Assembly: GCA_005879255.1 (NCBI GenBank)
Contig: VBKY01000089.1
Location: 24,765 to 42,399 of the forward strand
Source of the DNA: Deltaproteobacteria bacterium
GTDB lineage: Bacteria; Desulfobacterota_B; Binatia; UBA9968
Direction of reading: 5' to 3'
DNA: 17,635 nucleotides
Shown: in pieces, positions 9,162-15,145 of the stretch
Layout of the letters: the number at the start of each line of letters is the position of its first letter
Numbering within the stretch: the first letter of the stretch is position 1
Program-made: the position numbers and the translations under genes
Notes under the pieces: model-generated
Databases searched by the model: none
Seen by the model: the letters and a program-made list of their open reading frames with translations, nothing else
Told to the model about the DNA's origin: nothing

Positions 9162-9280
9162 GGCAAAGGGCGCAAAGCCGGTAGTCTTCATCGCCATTAG
9201 CTCTGCTGGCTCGATGCCATAAGCGATTGTGAGGGTCCTATGTCGGAGATACGAGAACGAATTTAGGATGATAAACAGCG

Positions 9281-9288
9281 AAGGAGGT
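9281..9288 (+). promoter_or_regulatory. Strong Shine-Dalgarno site fixing the PqqD-like start
   Basis: AAGGAGGT lies six bases before ATG 9295. It is the best ribosome binding site in the window, decides this start over in-frame GTG 9229 and ATG 9268, and suggests high expression of the small protein. Confidence 0.8.
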
Positions 9289-9294
9289 AAGATC

Positions 9295-9738
9295 ATGACC
9301 ATGCATCGTTACATTCGCCCCCGTGAAAAGGAGATCATATTCAAAGTCTTCGATGGGGAGGCGATTCTCATTAACCTCGCGAAAGGGATATGCTACAGCA
9401 TGGAGGATGTTGGCGGAGCAATCTGGGAAATGATTCAAGAGGGTCACAATCTCGAGGAGATCATAGACGAGGTTCTTGCGCGTTATGACGCCTCACCGGA
9501 ACAAGTGGCAGCCGATGTTGAGCAGCTAATAGGAAAACTAATCGAGGAGAATCTGTGCTCGGTATCAGACGACCCATCCGAACCGCGGAACGGCTGTGAA
9601 TCACAACAGCAACGGAAATTGCCTTATAATTCTCCTCGACTCGTTATCTATCGCGATATGGGACATCTGCTTGCCCTTGATCCGCCCGTACCCGACCTAG
9701 ACAATGTCGCGTGGAACGAGTCAGACAAAAAATCATAA
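9295..9738 (+). CDS. PqqD-like peptide-recognition protein with leader-like C-terminal tail
   Basis: This 147-residue protein has a PqqD/RRE fold over residues about 5-90. It shows strands of the type IIFKVFDGEAILINLAKG, then CYSMEDVGGAIWEMI, then helices EEIIDEVLARYD and VEQLIGKLIEENL. PqqD-like domains bind the leader peptides of ribosomally made peptides and present them to enzymes. A polar linker with QQQ (104-106) is followed by a C-terminal tail containing Y111-N-S-P114-R-L116 and YRDMGHLLALDPP. The YxxPxL pattern is the leader motif that lasso-peptide RRE proteins recognise. Similar tails occur, as I remember them, in other PqqD proteins paired with HprK-like kinases. The tail may be a built-in ligand, a dimer contact or a modification site. 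No separate precursor peptide is seen nearby. The kinase gene just upstream is the expected partner. Confidence 0.75.
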   Translation: MTMHRYIRPREKEIIFKVFDGEAILINLAKGICYSMEDVGGAIWEMIQEGHNLEEIIDEVLARYDASPEQVAADVEQLIGKLIEENLCSVSDDPSEPRNGCESQQQRKLPYNSPRLVIYRDMGHLLALDPPVPDLDNVAWNESDKKS

Positions 9739-9817
9739 CGCTTTTTTCAGAATCATTTGATTTCGTGCTCGGGGGATCTAGTCTGTCTTAGGTTGTTGAA
9801 GTGATTCATAGCCTAGG

Positions 9818-10791
9818 ATGAACAACATGTCAGCGAAAAATAGATTTGCATTAGTCGTAACCATGGCTACAGCGGTGGGGATTACTTATGCGGCGCTTAA
9901 ATGCTTCCAACCTTTTGTTCTTGCCGCGTCGCTAATCAAACCGTGGTTGACGCGTAGTTTTTACCTTCCGCTTGCGGGGTTGTTTAAGCACACCCTCATA
10001 TCACCTGAGTTTTATGTGGTTGTTGCTTTGACCCTCTTGCTCCAAAAATTGTTCCCCGCCGATCCCAAACAAAAATCTTTTAATATCAGCTTGGCTCAGG
10101 ACATAGTTTGGTTCGTCTACGAAACTCTTTTGAACGCCATTGTTATTACGACCTATGTTTATGTCCTCAAAGAGATTTACCGGCAACATTTTAACTTCTT
10201 GACGATCGAAGCCGCGGCGCAATGGCCCGCGTGGTTACGCTTTATGTCCGGCGTATTATTATTGGATTTGCTTTTTTGGCTGCAGCATTACTTGAATCAT
10301 AAAGTACCTTTATTGTGGCGGTTTCACGCTGTGCATCATTCGCAAAAAGCATTGAACTTTTTTACGGATTACCGCTACCATATTGTCGAGTATATCGTTC
10401 GGCATACCGTCGTCGTGATTCCTTTTCTCGTGCTTGAGGTATCGGTCCCGGAGATTGTCGCGTTTTCGTTTTTTAAGCAATGGTACACGCGATGTTACCA
10501 CGCGAATATACGCCTAAACTTAGGTGTCTTGCGCTATATGGTGGTGACCCCACAGTCGCACCGGGTGCATCACTCGGTCATGGCGCAAACCGGGATACAA
10601 ATTTCGGCGCACTCTTCAGTATCTGGGATTATCTGTTCGGCACACAATACCGCGGTTATAACGAGTACCCCGAAACAGGGATTGAGGATGAAACATTCCC
10701 TCATGAGAAAGAAGCCAGGCTGCCGCGACTCATTTTAGTCCCATTTATTCAAATGGCCCATGCTGTACATCCACGACACAAGTTTTTTTGA
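9818..10791 (+). pseudogene. Sterol desaturase/fatty acid hydroxylase family protein, frameshifted near 10585
   Basis: This is a membrane-bound di-iron hydroxylase of the ERG3/CrtR/BCH superfamily; relatives hydroxylate or desaturate lipids, carotenoids or hopanoid-like molecules. The first frame (9818-10738) shows hydrophobic N-terminal spans and all three usual histidine boxes: H157-YLN-H161, H170-AV-HH (173-174) and H248-RV-HH (251-252). After HHSVMAQ the frame becomes unrelated. The family's expected continuation, RDTNFGALFSIWDYLFGT, is in the next frame from 10591 and runs on to a stop at 10789-10791. Adding one base between about 10577 and 10590 restores a 324-residue protein of normal length. 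The lost base lies next to AAACC, so sequencing error is as likely as a real mutation. ATG 9827 is an alternative start. Confidence 0.85.
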
Positions 10792-10971
10792 GAATCGCGA
10801 TCATGCGGCAAAGCCTAGCGGGATGTACGGTTGACCGGGATTCGCGCTCAACTCAGTCGACAAGCCGACTTACGCGCGGGTGCAATCGACGTGCAAGAGG
10901 CGATTTCGGAGGCGTCTCGTTCTTTTCTCTAAAGAGAAAGGCTCACAGATAACCATTACCTGTAACTACTC

Positions 10972-11700
10972 GTGATTAACTCCCCTCTGATTAGCTGCAT
11001 TGTGCGTGTGTTCAACGGCGAACTCTATTTGGCTGAGGCGTTGGATAGCATTTTGGCGCAGACCCACCGGCCGTTGGAGGTCCTGGTTGTAGACGACGGC
11101 TCCACTGATGGCACAGCGAAGCTGGTGGGCGGCTACGGCGAGAAGGTTTGCTATTTATGGCAATCAAACGCGGGACCGGCCGCGGCGACTAACTTGGGCC
11201 TACGCGCTGCACGCGGCGATTTTGTGGCCTTTCTCGACGCGGATGATGTGTGGCACGCGGACAAGCTGGCGCGACAATTAGAGCGTTTTCAGAGCCGTCC
11301 GGAACTCGACCTGTCGGTCACGCACGTACAAAATTTCTGGATTCCAGAACTCGCTGAGGAAGCAGCAAAATTCCGGCATCACCGCATTGCGAAACCTTTG
11401 CCAGGCTACTCCACTGTGACTCTCCTTGCCCGTCGAAATCTCTTTGAAACGGTCGGCCATTTCAACTCTGCCTTGCAGCATGGCGGCGATTCGGACTGGT
11501 TTTTGCGCGCAGCCAAACACGAGGCGGTCATGGAGTTACTACCCGATGTTTTGGTGTATCGGCGTTTGCACCGGACCAATCGCAGCCGTATCCTGGCCGC
11601 CGCCAGTCGCGACGAATACTTGGAGCTTGTGAGGAGCGAGATCGAGCGCGCACGCTGTCTGGGAAAGACGAACGACGGCGGAATGAGGCGAGGCTCTTAA
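10972..11700 (+). CDS. Family 2 glycosyltransferase (GT-A fold)
   Basis: This 242-residue cytoplasmic glycosyltransferase has the GT2 pattern. It opens with a short N-terminal strand ending ISCIVRVFNGE, then the nucleotide-binding VVDDGSTDGT (39-48) and SNAGPAAATN. The metal-binding LDADD (88-92, DxD) follows, and GGDSDWFLRA near residue 170 sits in place of the usual ED-x-D acceptor and base motif. It moves a sugar from a nucleotide donor to a lipid- or glycan-bound acceptor; the sugar cannot be read from sequence. The start is GTG 10972 with no obvious ribosome binding site. The preceding 180 bases are non-coding apart from a short A+T-rich palindrome at about 10924-10939. Its stop TAA at 11698-11700 shares a base with the start of the GT4 gene, so the two are translationally coupled. 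Confidence 0.88.
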   Translation: MINSPLISCIVRVFNGELYLAEALDSILAQTHRPLEVLVVDDGSTDGTAKLVGGYGEKVCYLWQSNAGPAAATNLGLRAARGDFVAFLDADDVWHADKLARQLERFQSRPELDLSVTHVQNFWIPELAEEAAKFRHHRIAKPLPGYSTVTLLARRNLFETVGHFNSALQHGGDSDWFLRAAKHEAVMELLPDVLVYRRLHRTNRSRILAAASRDEYLELVRSEIERARCLGKTNDGGMRRGS

Positions 11701-12839
11701 TGCGCGTCTTATTTTGGTCGGAGCATTTTTGGCCTTATATGGGAGGGGCGGAAGTCTGGGGCCTGCGACTGGTCTTGGCCTTACGAGATCGCGGTTATGA
11801 GTTCTTCGTGGTGACGTCGCACGATTACCTCGAACTCGCCGACGAAGCCCAATATAATGGGATTACAATTTATCGCTTTCCGTTTCGACCGGCGTTGGCG
11901 CGCGGAAATATAGAGCAATTCATAGAGGTACGCCAACGAGTAGCAAGACTAAAGCGAGCCCTCGCCCCCGATCTCGTCCACATACACATTATTGGTCCGA
12001 GCGTTCTCTTTCATCTCCAGACGGCCAAGGCGCATCCGGCGCCTGTGTCGGTGACCATGCGCCAGGAAATAGTGACGGGCGAAGTTGTTGATGGCGACTC
12101 CATACAGGGACAGATTCTGCGCGCCGCCGACTGGGTCGTTGGCTGCTCGGCGGCGATTCTCGACCAAGGTCGAAGGTGGGCGCCTGAAATTATCCCGCAT
12201 TCATCTGTTATCTATAACGCTCCGGAGGCGCCACCTGACGTTCCTGAACCCCTGTCAACCGACCCGCCCCGGTTATTATGCGTGGGCAGGCTCGTTTCCT
12301 ACAAAGGGGTTGATGTTGCGGTGGCGGCGTTTAAATCCATTATTGATCGCTTCCCACTGGCACGCTTGATCATTGCCGGAGACGGACCCGCCCGCCCGCA
12401 ACTAGAGCGGCAGGCTATCGAGCTGGGCCTCAAGGATGCGGTCAAATTTCTTGGCTGGGTTACTTCTGAGCAGGTTCCAAACTTGATCAACTCTGCGACG
12501 GCGGTCATCATCCCATCGTGGCGCGAGGGCCTTCCCTGGGTCGCATTAGAGGCGGCACTAATGGCTCGGCCCGTTGTGGCGACATCGGTCGGTGGGCTTC
12601 CGGAGGTTATCGTGCATCAGCAAACTGGCTTGTTGGTCGAGCCAGGAAATAGCGGTGCCATTGCTGCGGCGATCCTATCGTTGCTCGAGCACCCCGAAAG
12701 GGCCAGGCAGATGGGAGAGAATGCTCGGCGCCGCGCACAAACGGTATTCAGTTGGGCCCGCTACGTGGACGCGTATGACGACCTCTATGGAGAACTGATC
12801 CAGAGATGCCGCTGTTCTCGGCCTGCGTTATCGCGTTAG
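11700..12839 (+). CDS. Family 4 glycosyltransferase (GT-B fold)
   Basis: This 379-residue retaining glycosyltransferase has two Rossmann-like halves. The N-terminal half opens with VLFWSEHFWPYMGGAEVW, the glycine-rich acceptor loop typical of GT4, and includes LAPDLVHIH. The C-terminal half carries LLCVGRLVSYKGVDVAV, LIIAGDGP and VKFLGWV. The E-x7-E donor motif is E276 to E284 in EGLPWVALE, followed by ARPVVATSVGGLPEVI. Length and motif order are normal. It begins inside the stop codon of the GT2 gene (TAATG), so the pair probably act one after the other on the same glycan. Nothing in the sequence fixes the donor sugar. Confidence 0.92.
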   Translation: MRVLFWSEHFWPYMGGAEVWGLRLVLALRDRGYEFFVVTSHDYLELADEAQYNGITIYRFPFRPALARGNIEQFIEVRQRVARLKRALAPDLVHIHIIGPSVLFHLQTAKAHPAPVSVTMRQEIVTGEVVDGDSIQGQILRAADWVVGCSAAILDQGRRWAPEIIPHSSVIYNAPEAPPDVPEPLSTDPPRLLCVGRLVSYKGVDVAVAAFKSIIDRFPLARLIIAGDGPARPQLERQAIELGLKDAVKFLGWVTSEQVPNLINSATAVIIPSWREGLPWVALEAALMARPVVATSVGGLPEVIVHQQTGLLVEPGNSGAIAAAILSLLEHPERARQMGENARRRAQTVFSWARYVDAYDDLYGELIQRCRCSRPALSR

Positions 12840-12840
12840 G

Positions 12841-12906
12841 GTGACGCCGATTCAACCCGAAGAGTTCATTTGGTTTTTGAAACTGATTCCAAATGATTCC
12901 GTATGA
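12841..12906 (+). other. Possible 21-codon ORF coupled to the NTP_transf_5 gene
   Basis: A frame starting at GTG 12841 encodes TPIQPEEFIWFLKLIPNDSV and stops at 12904-12906, overlapping the next ATG as ATGA. The frame is open from 12799. It could be a coupling peptide or a chance frame; there is no ribosome binding site and I know no homologue. Confidence 0.2.
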
Positions 12907-13826
12907 AAGGGACGGAAAAGAAACCCGCGCCATCCGATGCTTGCTCCATATTGCCGACGTTGGAGCAAGTGTTGCTGCTGCGTGCCTGTTTGCAGTCGGG
13001 CCAATCGGGCCGCGAAGCGTGGGAGGCTTGGCAGTCACAGCGGAGCAATTTCCACAACGGTCTGGAAACAACAGAAGCACTCAGCGGTTTGCGACCGCTG
13101 CTTCTAAACGCGCTGAGACGCAATGCTGTTGCGGCGGACAAAACATTTCTAACCTATTTGCGAGTTGCACATTTGAGAGAAGAGGCGCGCACGAATATCT
13201 ATCGCCGTATCTGCGGACGCCTCTTGTCTACACTCAGAGCAGAGGGTATCCAAGCGATCTTGCTCAAGGGTGCGGCGCTGGCTGACACTGTTTACCCTTC
13301 CCCAGTGCTTAGACACTGTCATGATATCGATATCCTCTTAATGGATGGCGATTTGCAACGTGCCGTGAGAGCACTGTCGAGCCAAGACTTCATGCCGTTC
13401 GACGAAACACCCGAACCAGTGATAGATGATATGAAGCTCGTGCACAGGTCTGGCCTGCCGCTTGAATTGCACAGCCGGCTGTTTCGTACGCCTTTCTATA
13501 ATGAAACCTTGGCAGGTATCTGGACACGAAGTCAGGAGCAAATGATTGCCGATGTTCCCAGCCGTATTCTATCGCCCGCCGATAATCTTTTGCATGTATG
13601 CGTCGATGCCTTCTATTGCGAAAGCCGTCAGTCGCTGCGCTGGGTGTGCGATAGTTGGCTTATCATTGACCGATATCCAAACCTCGACTGGAATATGCTT
13701 TTGGATAACGCCCGGGATGGCGACTTTGCGCAGCCGCTGTCCATTATTCTCGGTTATCTAGAGCAAGAGCTCAACGCGGCGATTCCCGCGGCATTCTTAG
13801 ATCGTCTGTATGCCGCCGCCCCTTAG
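12903..13826 (+). CDS. NTP_transf_5-type nucleotidyltransferase family protein, possibly C-terminally short
   Basis: This 307-residue protein matches the uncharacterised nucleotidyltransferase family seen beside HprK/PqqD pairs. It has an N-terminal helical region ending in GLRPLLLNALRRN, then ILLKGAALADTVYP (K122-G123). RHCHDIDILL follows with D141 and D143 as the D-x-D pair, and LELHSRLF carries E188 and H190, where relatives usually have an E-x-H-W motif. A helical segment with SPADNLLHVCVDAF and LRWVCDSWLIIDR comes last. Relatives I know of are usually somewhat longer, and this one ends abruptly after LYAAAP at a TAG. Eleven codons further on, the same frame enters a relic resembling the HprK-like C-terminus. 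No member has a proven substrate; nucleotide transfer to a sugar, peptide or carrier is plausible. No good ribosome binding site precedes ATG 12903. Confidence 0.7.
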   Translation: MKGTEKKPAPSDACSILPTLEQVLLLRACLQSGQSGREAWEAWQSQRSNFHNGLETTEALSGLRPLLLNALRRNAVAADKTFLTYLRVAHLREEARTNIYRRICGRLLSTLRAEGIQAILLKGAALADTVYPSPVLRHCHDIDILLMDGDLQRAVRALSSQDFMPFDETPEPVIDDMKLVHRSGLPLELHSRLFRTPFYNETLAGIWTRSQEQMIADVPSRILSPADNLLHVCVDAFYCESRQSLRWVCDSWLIIDRYPNLDWNMLLDNARDGDFAQPLSIILGYLEQELNAAIPAAFLDRLYAAAP

Positions 13827-13856
13827 AGAACGCGCACGCGTCCTCGCCCTGTAGTT

Positions 13857-13925
13857 GTCTTAAATCGAAGCACAGAAAAAAATTCCCAGACTCTCTTTGA
13901 GTTCATCCATCGGCAGTGCCCTTAG
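13857..13925 (+). pseudogene. C-terminal relic of a second HprK-like kinase gene
   Basis: From 13860 the frame reads LNRSTEKNSQTLFEFIHRQ and two more residues, then TAG at 13923-13925. The end of the intact kinase (9096-9161) reads LGRDIERNSQTLVSFIHQR and two more residues, then TAG. Both stretches are 21 codons to the stop with no gap, and 11 of 21 residues are identical, including the run NSQTL and FIH. Upstream of 13857 the similarity ends. The remainder of this copy is missing, so it looks like the end of a deleted duplicate. Functional translation is unlikely. Confidence 0.6.
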
Positions 13926-14121
13926 ACTGTTTGCGCCGAATCTTGCCGAGCTGAGCTCACGAATCCCTCCACTCACCACTACCCGCCGACGACGAAGGCC
14001 GCATTTGTCATCCCTCACATAAGTCTCCCTGCACTTTAGACAACTCACCGATTTCGTCATTTCCTTACACCTTAGGTGTCCTGTTTTCACAGCAGGACTT
14101 CGAAAAGTTGTATTTCCTAGC

Positions 14122-14139
14122 TGCCGACTCTTGTCGGCA
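14122..14139. repeat. Hairpin TGCCGAC-TCTT-GTCGGCA
   Basis: A perfect 7-bp stem with a 4-base loop. Its right arm ends on the A of ATG 14139, the start of a possible 39-codon ORF. There is no T-run after it, so it is not a clear terminator. Confidence 0.6.
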
Positions 14140-14258
14140 TGTCGAACTCGGTTCGGAAGCAGGTTGAGGATAATGCAATTAAAGATAAATTGCCGGCAGA
14201 TCCGATTGAAGAACGGCGAACAATGCGGCTGCTCTTACGATTGCAATTTGCCCAGTGA
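14139..14258 (+). CDS. Possible 39-residue charged small protein
   Basis: ATG 14139 opens a frame starting MSNSVRKQVEDNAIKDKLP and ending RRTMRLLLRLQFAQ, stop TGA at 14256-14258. The composition is soluble and strongly charged with an amphipathic basic C-terminus, more protein-like than the other two frames. There is no ribosome binding site and a hairpin abuts the start codon. I recognise no family. It could also be a relic of a longer gene. The VOC gene follows after 47 bases. Confidence 0.25.
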   Translation: MSNSVRKQVEDNAIKDKLPADPIEERRTMRLLLRLQFAQ

Positions 14259-14294
14259 CAAGAGTAAGAAAGGGGCAAAGACCCGGCGAAAAAT

Positions 14295-14300
14295 AGGAGG
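14295..14300 (+). promoter_or_regulatory. Shine-Dalgarno site of the VOC-family gene
   Basis: AGGAGG lies five bases before ATG 14306 and fixes that start. Confidence 0.8.
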
Positions 14301-14305
14301 ATGCT

Positions 14306-14677
14306 ATGGCTTTCCGAATCAACCATCTTCATCTCAAAACGCCCAATCCAAAGAAAACAGCGGACTTCTATGTCGAGTACACGGGGGCGAAAGTCGTCAA
14401 GGAGAACACCAGACCCGATGGGAGCAAAAACTATCGCCTGAACTTGCACGGTGTGGAGCTCAATGTGACCCAGTTTCTGGAAGAGCAAAAGCTCGAGCAG
14501 TTTCACGGACTCGAGCATGTCGCCATCGACACCAATAACTTCGACGGCGAAATCGCCAAGATCAAATCCGCCGGGATAAAAATCCTCGAAGAACGAGTCC
14601 TGCCTGACGGCCGAAGAGTTTGTTTCTTCGAAGGACCGGAAGGTGTGCGGCTGGAGTTTTTGGAGTGGAAGCAATAG
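14306..14677 (+). CDS. VOC-superfamily (glyoxalase/bleomycin-resistance/dioxygenase fold) protein
   Basis: This 123-residue single-domain protein has two babababb modules. The first starts FRINHLHLKTPNPKKTADFYVEY and the second is around GLEHVAIDTNNFDGEI. It ends with VCFFEGPEGVRLEFLEW. H7 or H9 in the first strand, H71 in EHVAI and E118 in LEFLEW sit where VOC proteins hold their divalent metal, so a metalloenzyme active as a dimer is likely. The family covers glyoxalase I, extradiol dioxygenases, fosfomycin and bleomycin resistance proteins and epimerases. Nothing here separates these, though the length fits a small lyase- or epimerase-like member. The gene has its own ribosome binding site and is flanked by non-coding sequence on both sides, so it is probably a single-gene unit unrelated to the glycan locus. 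Confidence 0.85.
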   Translation: MAFRINHLHLKTPNPKKTADFYVEYTGAKVVKENTRPDGSKNYRLNLHGVELNVTQFLEEQKLEQFHGLEHVAIDTNNFDGEIAKIKSAGIKILEERVLPDGRRVCFFEGPEGVRLEFLEWKQ

Positions 14678-14778
14678 CGATCGACCGTCCCTCGGGGATC
14701 GTCTAAATCCCTCACCTTCAGGGAAAGTGAAAGTTCGTCATGCCGGCATCCAGGTTCGTCTTCGATTCAAGTTCAAAA

Positions 14779-14835
14779 CCGCCTGTATTCCGGCTGGAGT
14801 CTATCCTGAGCGCCGTCGAAGGGCCGGAATGGCGG
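14779..14835. repeat. Inverted repeat around ATTCCGGC/GCCGGAAT
   Basis: Arms 14787-14794 and 14823-14830 are perfect complements. They are extended by CCGCC (14779-14783) and GGCGG (14831-14835) after a three-base bulge. The 28-base loop holds the CCTGAGCG..GTCGAAGG string. It looks like a small mobile or REP-type intergenic element rather than a terminator. Confidence 0.6.
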
Positions 14836-14870
14836 GAACAAGAGTCGACTTCCAGTCGACCAATTCAGAA

Positions 14871-14892
14871 CCCTTCGGCTTCGAGCCGAGGG
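14871..14892. repeat. Strong hairpin CCCTTCGGCT-TCG-AGCCGAGGG
   Basis: A nine-pair G+C-rich stem with one bulged T and a three-base loop. It could help end transcription of the VOC gene, but no T-run follows on either strand. Confidence 0.5.
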
Positions 14893-14903
14893 TGCTTCAG
14901 TTC

Positions 14904-14960
14904 GTTGGAGTACTGGAGTATTGGGTATTTCTTAACTTCCATCAACTCCATCATTCCAAC
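14904..14960. repeat. Imperfect inverted repeat of GGAGTA/ACTCCA units
   Basis: 14904-14924 carries GTTGGAGTACTGGAGTATTG and is roughly complementary to 14939-14960 (ending TCCATCATTCCAAC). The units are the reverse-strand form of the octamer repeated at 15105-15136. Confidence 0.45.
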
Positions 14961-14994
14961 GCTCCGGCCCCATCACTTATTCTCCTTCAGACCT

Positions 14995-15088
14995 GTAGGA
15001 TGCAGTGACTGGAGGGAACTGCATCGATCGCGTTTTCCTGATGTTTACGGCCAGAAACGATGCGGTTCCTGGAGTCACCGCATCCTAC
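14995..15088. repeat. Pair of inverted REP-like hairpins (BIME-like module)
   Basis: Two arms of 31-32 bases (14995-15026 and 15058-15088) are inverted copies of each other separated by 31 bases, both ending in the GTAGGATGC core. Each arm is also a hairpin by itself: GATGCAGT/ACTGCATC at 14999-15006 and 15018-15025, and GATGCGGT/ACCGCATC at 15059-15066 and 15077-15084. The core resembles the widespread GTAGGATGCG..CGCATC REP-type repeats, which are mobilised in trans by RAYT transposases. No RAYT gene is in the window. Confidence 0.75.
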
Positions 15089-15104
15089 GAGTTAGAACCG
15101 CGTC

Positions 15105-15136
15105 ACTCCACCACTCCACTACTCCATCACTCCAAT
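15105..15136. repeat. Four tandem copies of an 8-base unit ACTCCANN
   Basis: The units are ACTCCACC, ACTCCACT, ACTCCATC and ACTCCAAT, placed just downstream of the REP-like pair and ten bases before the stop of the convergent binding-protein gene. Confidence 0.8.
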
Positions 15137-15145
15137 TTTAGGTTT

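Larger units (their letters stand above)
13926..14305. other. Intergenic stretch with small hairpins
   Basis: No established gene lies here. It holds a 13-base palindrome, ACACCTTAGGTGT (14067-14079). An overlapping inverted repeat GTCCTG/CAGGAC (14078-14083 and 14093-14098) follows, then a hairpin at 14122-14139. None has the T-run of an intrinsic terminator. A doubtful small ORF is listed separately. Confidence 0.5.
14678..15145. other. Repeat-dense non-coding region between convergent genes
   Basis: This lies between the ends of the VOC gene and the minus-strand binding-protein operon, so both transcripts converge here. I see no gene. It contains several inverted repeats, a REP-like hairpin pair and an octamer tandem repeat, listed separately. 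It also contains a TATCCTGAGCGCCGTCGAAG string at 14802-14821, of a kind commonly scattered between genes in environmental genomes. Confidence 0.7.

Noticed and set aside
9676..9738. The PqqD-like tail as a lasso core peptide (ALDPPVPD ring of eight)
   Set aside because: The threonine normally two residues before the core is absent, no B2 protease or cyclase is present, and the tail is part of the PqqD-like protein itself.
13860..14090. Minus-strand 76-codon frame with a CLKC pair and another cysteine, suggesting a zinc ribbon
   Set aside because: It is antisense to the kinase relic, begins at a GTG without a ribosome binding site, and the cysteine spacing does not complete a known zinc motif.
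14117..14674. 185-codon minus-strand frame across the VOC gene
   Set aside because: It is the antisense shadow of the VOC gene, whose plus-strand frame has clear family motifs and an AGGAGG site.
14871..14892. Intrinsic terminator after the VOC gene
   Set aside because: The stem is strong but no T-run follows on either strand; it is listed only as a hairpin.
15105..15136. Short regular repeats as a CRISPR array
   Set aside because: The units are 8 bases in direct tandem with no spacers, and no cas gene is present.
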